Positions 6,053-6,744 of a DNA stretch of 6,744 bases are shown here, one piece after another. The stretch covers positions 1 to 6,744 of the forward strand of contig JALHNN010000148.1 in the NCBI GenBank assembly GCA_022843505.1, read 5' to 3'. This DNA comes from Sulfuritalea sp. Its GTDB lineage: Bacteria > Pseudomonadota > Gammaproteobacteria > Burkholderiales > Rhodocyclaceae. Below the pieces are notes generated by a model. The model saw only the letters and a program-made list of their open reading frames with translations, was not told the DNA's origin and searched no databases. Both the position numbers and the translations under genes were made by a program. How positions within the stretch are numbered: position 1 is the stretch's first letter; the number at the start of each line of letters is the position of its first letter.

Positions 6053-6744
6053 ATGAGCCAATGGCTGACCCTTTCGCGCGCGGCGCACATCCTCGGCATA
6101 TCGCGCGTGGCGCTGCAAAAGCGCATCCGCGAGGGCGAACTGCCGTCCTTCGACGGCATGGTCGACGCCGAGGACCTGCAGCGCGCCTGGCCGCAGCTCG
6201 ACCTCGACGCCTCAGGCAGTTTCGAAAAGACCCGCGAGATCCGCGAGGATGCCTTCGCCAGGCGCCTGCGCGAGCGCGTGCTGCCCTCGCAGGAGGCGTT
6301 GGCCCAGCGCCTGTTTGCCCAGGGCCAGGAACTCGCCGAACTGCAGCGCACGCTGACGCGCTACCACCGCCTGGTCGAGGACCTGCGCTCGCGCCTGGCC
6401 AGCCTGCCGCGGCCTCTGGCAGCCGATCTCGGGCGCCTGCTCGACGAGGGCCTGGCGCGGGCGATCTCGGCGCCGGCACCGCGTGAAGATGTCGGCGCGC
6501 TCGATGCTATGCTGAGGGTCATGTCGGCCCACGTCACGGTCAAGCCCTCCGGCCACGAGTTCTTCGTCGAAGGCTCGGAAACCCTGCTCAAGGCGGCGCT
6601 GCGCGCCGGGCTGGCACCCAACTACGGCTGCGGCAACGGCAACTGCGGGCTGTGCAAGGCGCGCGTGGTGGCGGGCGAGGCGCGCGCCGTGGCGCCGTCC
6701 GACTACTGCTTCTCCGAGGTCGAGAAGGCGCAGAACCACGTCCT
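6053..6744 (+). CDS. HTH-coiled coil-[2Fe-2S] ferredoxin-domain fusion protein, 3' end outside window
   Basis: The frame is open from ATG6053 to the window edge (230 complete codons). In-frame TAG at 5993-5995 bounds it upstream; GTG6050 directly before is an alternative start. Residues 4-47 (WLTLSRAAHILGISRVALQK, then a DAEDLQRAW wing end) look like a MerR/excisionase-type helix-turn-helix. Residues about 58-137 are charged and helical with Leu/Arg/Glu spacing suggesting a coiled coil. From 159 (AHVTVKPSGHEFFVEGSETL) a plant-type ferredoxin domain begins. Its cluster motif is GCGNGNCGLC, with C193, C198 and C201 (CX4CX2C); the fourth ligand cysteine should lie just past the edge. The closest architectures I recall are ferredoxin-flavin NAD(P)H reductases such as CDP-6-deoxyglucoseen reductase (AscD type) and oxygenase reductases, which start near the ferredoxin domain. 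FAD and NAD domains are therefore expected downstream but are not seen. The roughly 155-residue N-terminal extension suggests DNA- or protein-binding coupled to redox state (inference). The start has only a poor GGCGG ribosome binding site. Confidence 0.8.
   Translation, partial: MSQWLTLSRAAHILGISRVALQKRIREGELPSFDGMVDAEDLQRAWPQLDLDASGSFEKTREIREDAFARRLRERVLPSQEALAQRLFAQGQELAELQRTLTRYHRLVEDLRSRLASLPRPLAADLGRLLDEGLARAISAPAPREDVGALDAMLRVMSAHVTVKPSGHEFFVEGSETLLKAALRAGLAPNYGCGNGNCGLCKARVVAGEARAVAPSDYCFSEVEKAQNHV

Noticed and set aside
6061..6486. 141-codon plus-strand frame starting MADPFARG
   Set aside because: It overlaps the HTH-ferredoxin gene in another frame, is dominated by Arg/Ala/Pro, and has no domain; the frame from ATG6053 has clear HTH and ferredoxin motifs.
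6212..6739. Minus-strand frame of 175 codons at the right edge
   Set aside because: It is antisense to the HTH-ferredoxin coding frame and has no recognisable motif.

Overview
The window looks like a GC-rich proteobacterial chromosome segment. The PilY1 sequence type (C-terminal GERINVDPRIVSGTL motif, TNNMTQFVYAGD blade motif) and the fused ferredoxin gene at the right edge remind me most of Betaproteobacteria, perhaps Rhodocyclales. That placement is from memory of family sequences and is an inference. All supported genes lie on the + strand. I see no rRNA, tRNA, CRISPR array, insertion sequence or phage integration signature.

Layout. (1) Bases 1-5315 hold the 3' part of one very large gene for a PilY1/PilC-type type IV pilus tip-associated adhesin. 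At least 1770 codons are present and the N-terminus lies outside the window. Its upstream third (about 1-1560) is an array of five related beta-rich modules; the last three are cysteine-rich and share an NGYT(Y/I)SC...C.(V/I)TGP signature. It continues into the von Willebrand A-like part of PilY1, then a small inserted beta-repeat domain (about 3174-3353), then the PilC/PilY beta-propeller (about 3660-5310). (2) 21 bases downstream, at 5337-5966, is a 209-codon gene for an inner-membrane-anchored, proline-rich protein with a TonB-like C-terminal domain, probably co-transcribed with the pilus gene. (3) An 86-base gap (5967-6052) contains an 8-bp stem hairpin and a weak -10-like element. (4) From 6053 to the window edge runs the 5' part of a gene whose product joins an N-terminal MerR/excisionase-like helix-turn-helix and a helical region to a plant-type [2Fe-2S] ferredoxin domain.

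How they may work together. PilY1 proteins promote pilus extension and carry adhesive and mechanosensing functions at the pilus tip. The cysteine modules would add an extra exported, probably disulfide-stabilised binding region. The TonB-like gene is close enough to share a transcript, but no ExbB/ExbD or receptor gene is present, so a functional link to the pilus is only suggested by position. The HTH-ferredoxin gene is separated by a hairpin and is probably an independent unit. The most unusual observations are the cysteine-module array, with its locally low GC content, and the HTH-coiled coil-ferredoxin fusion.
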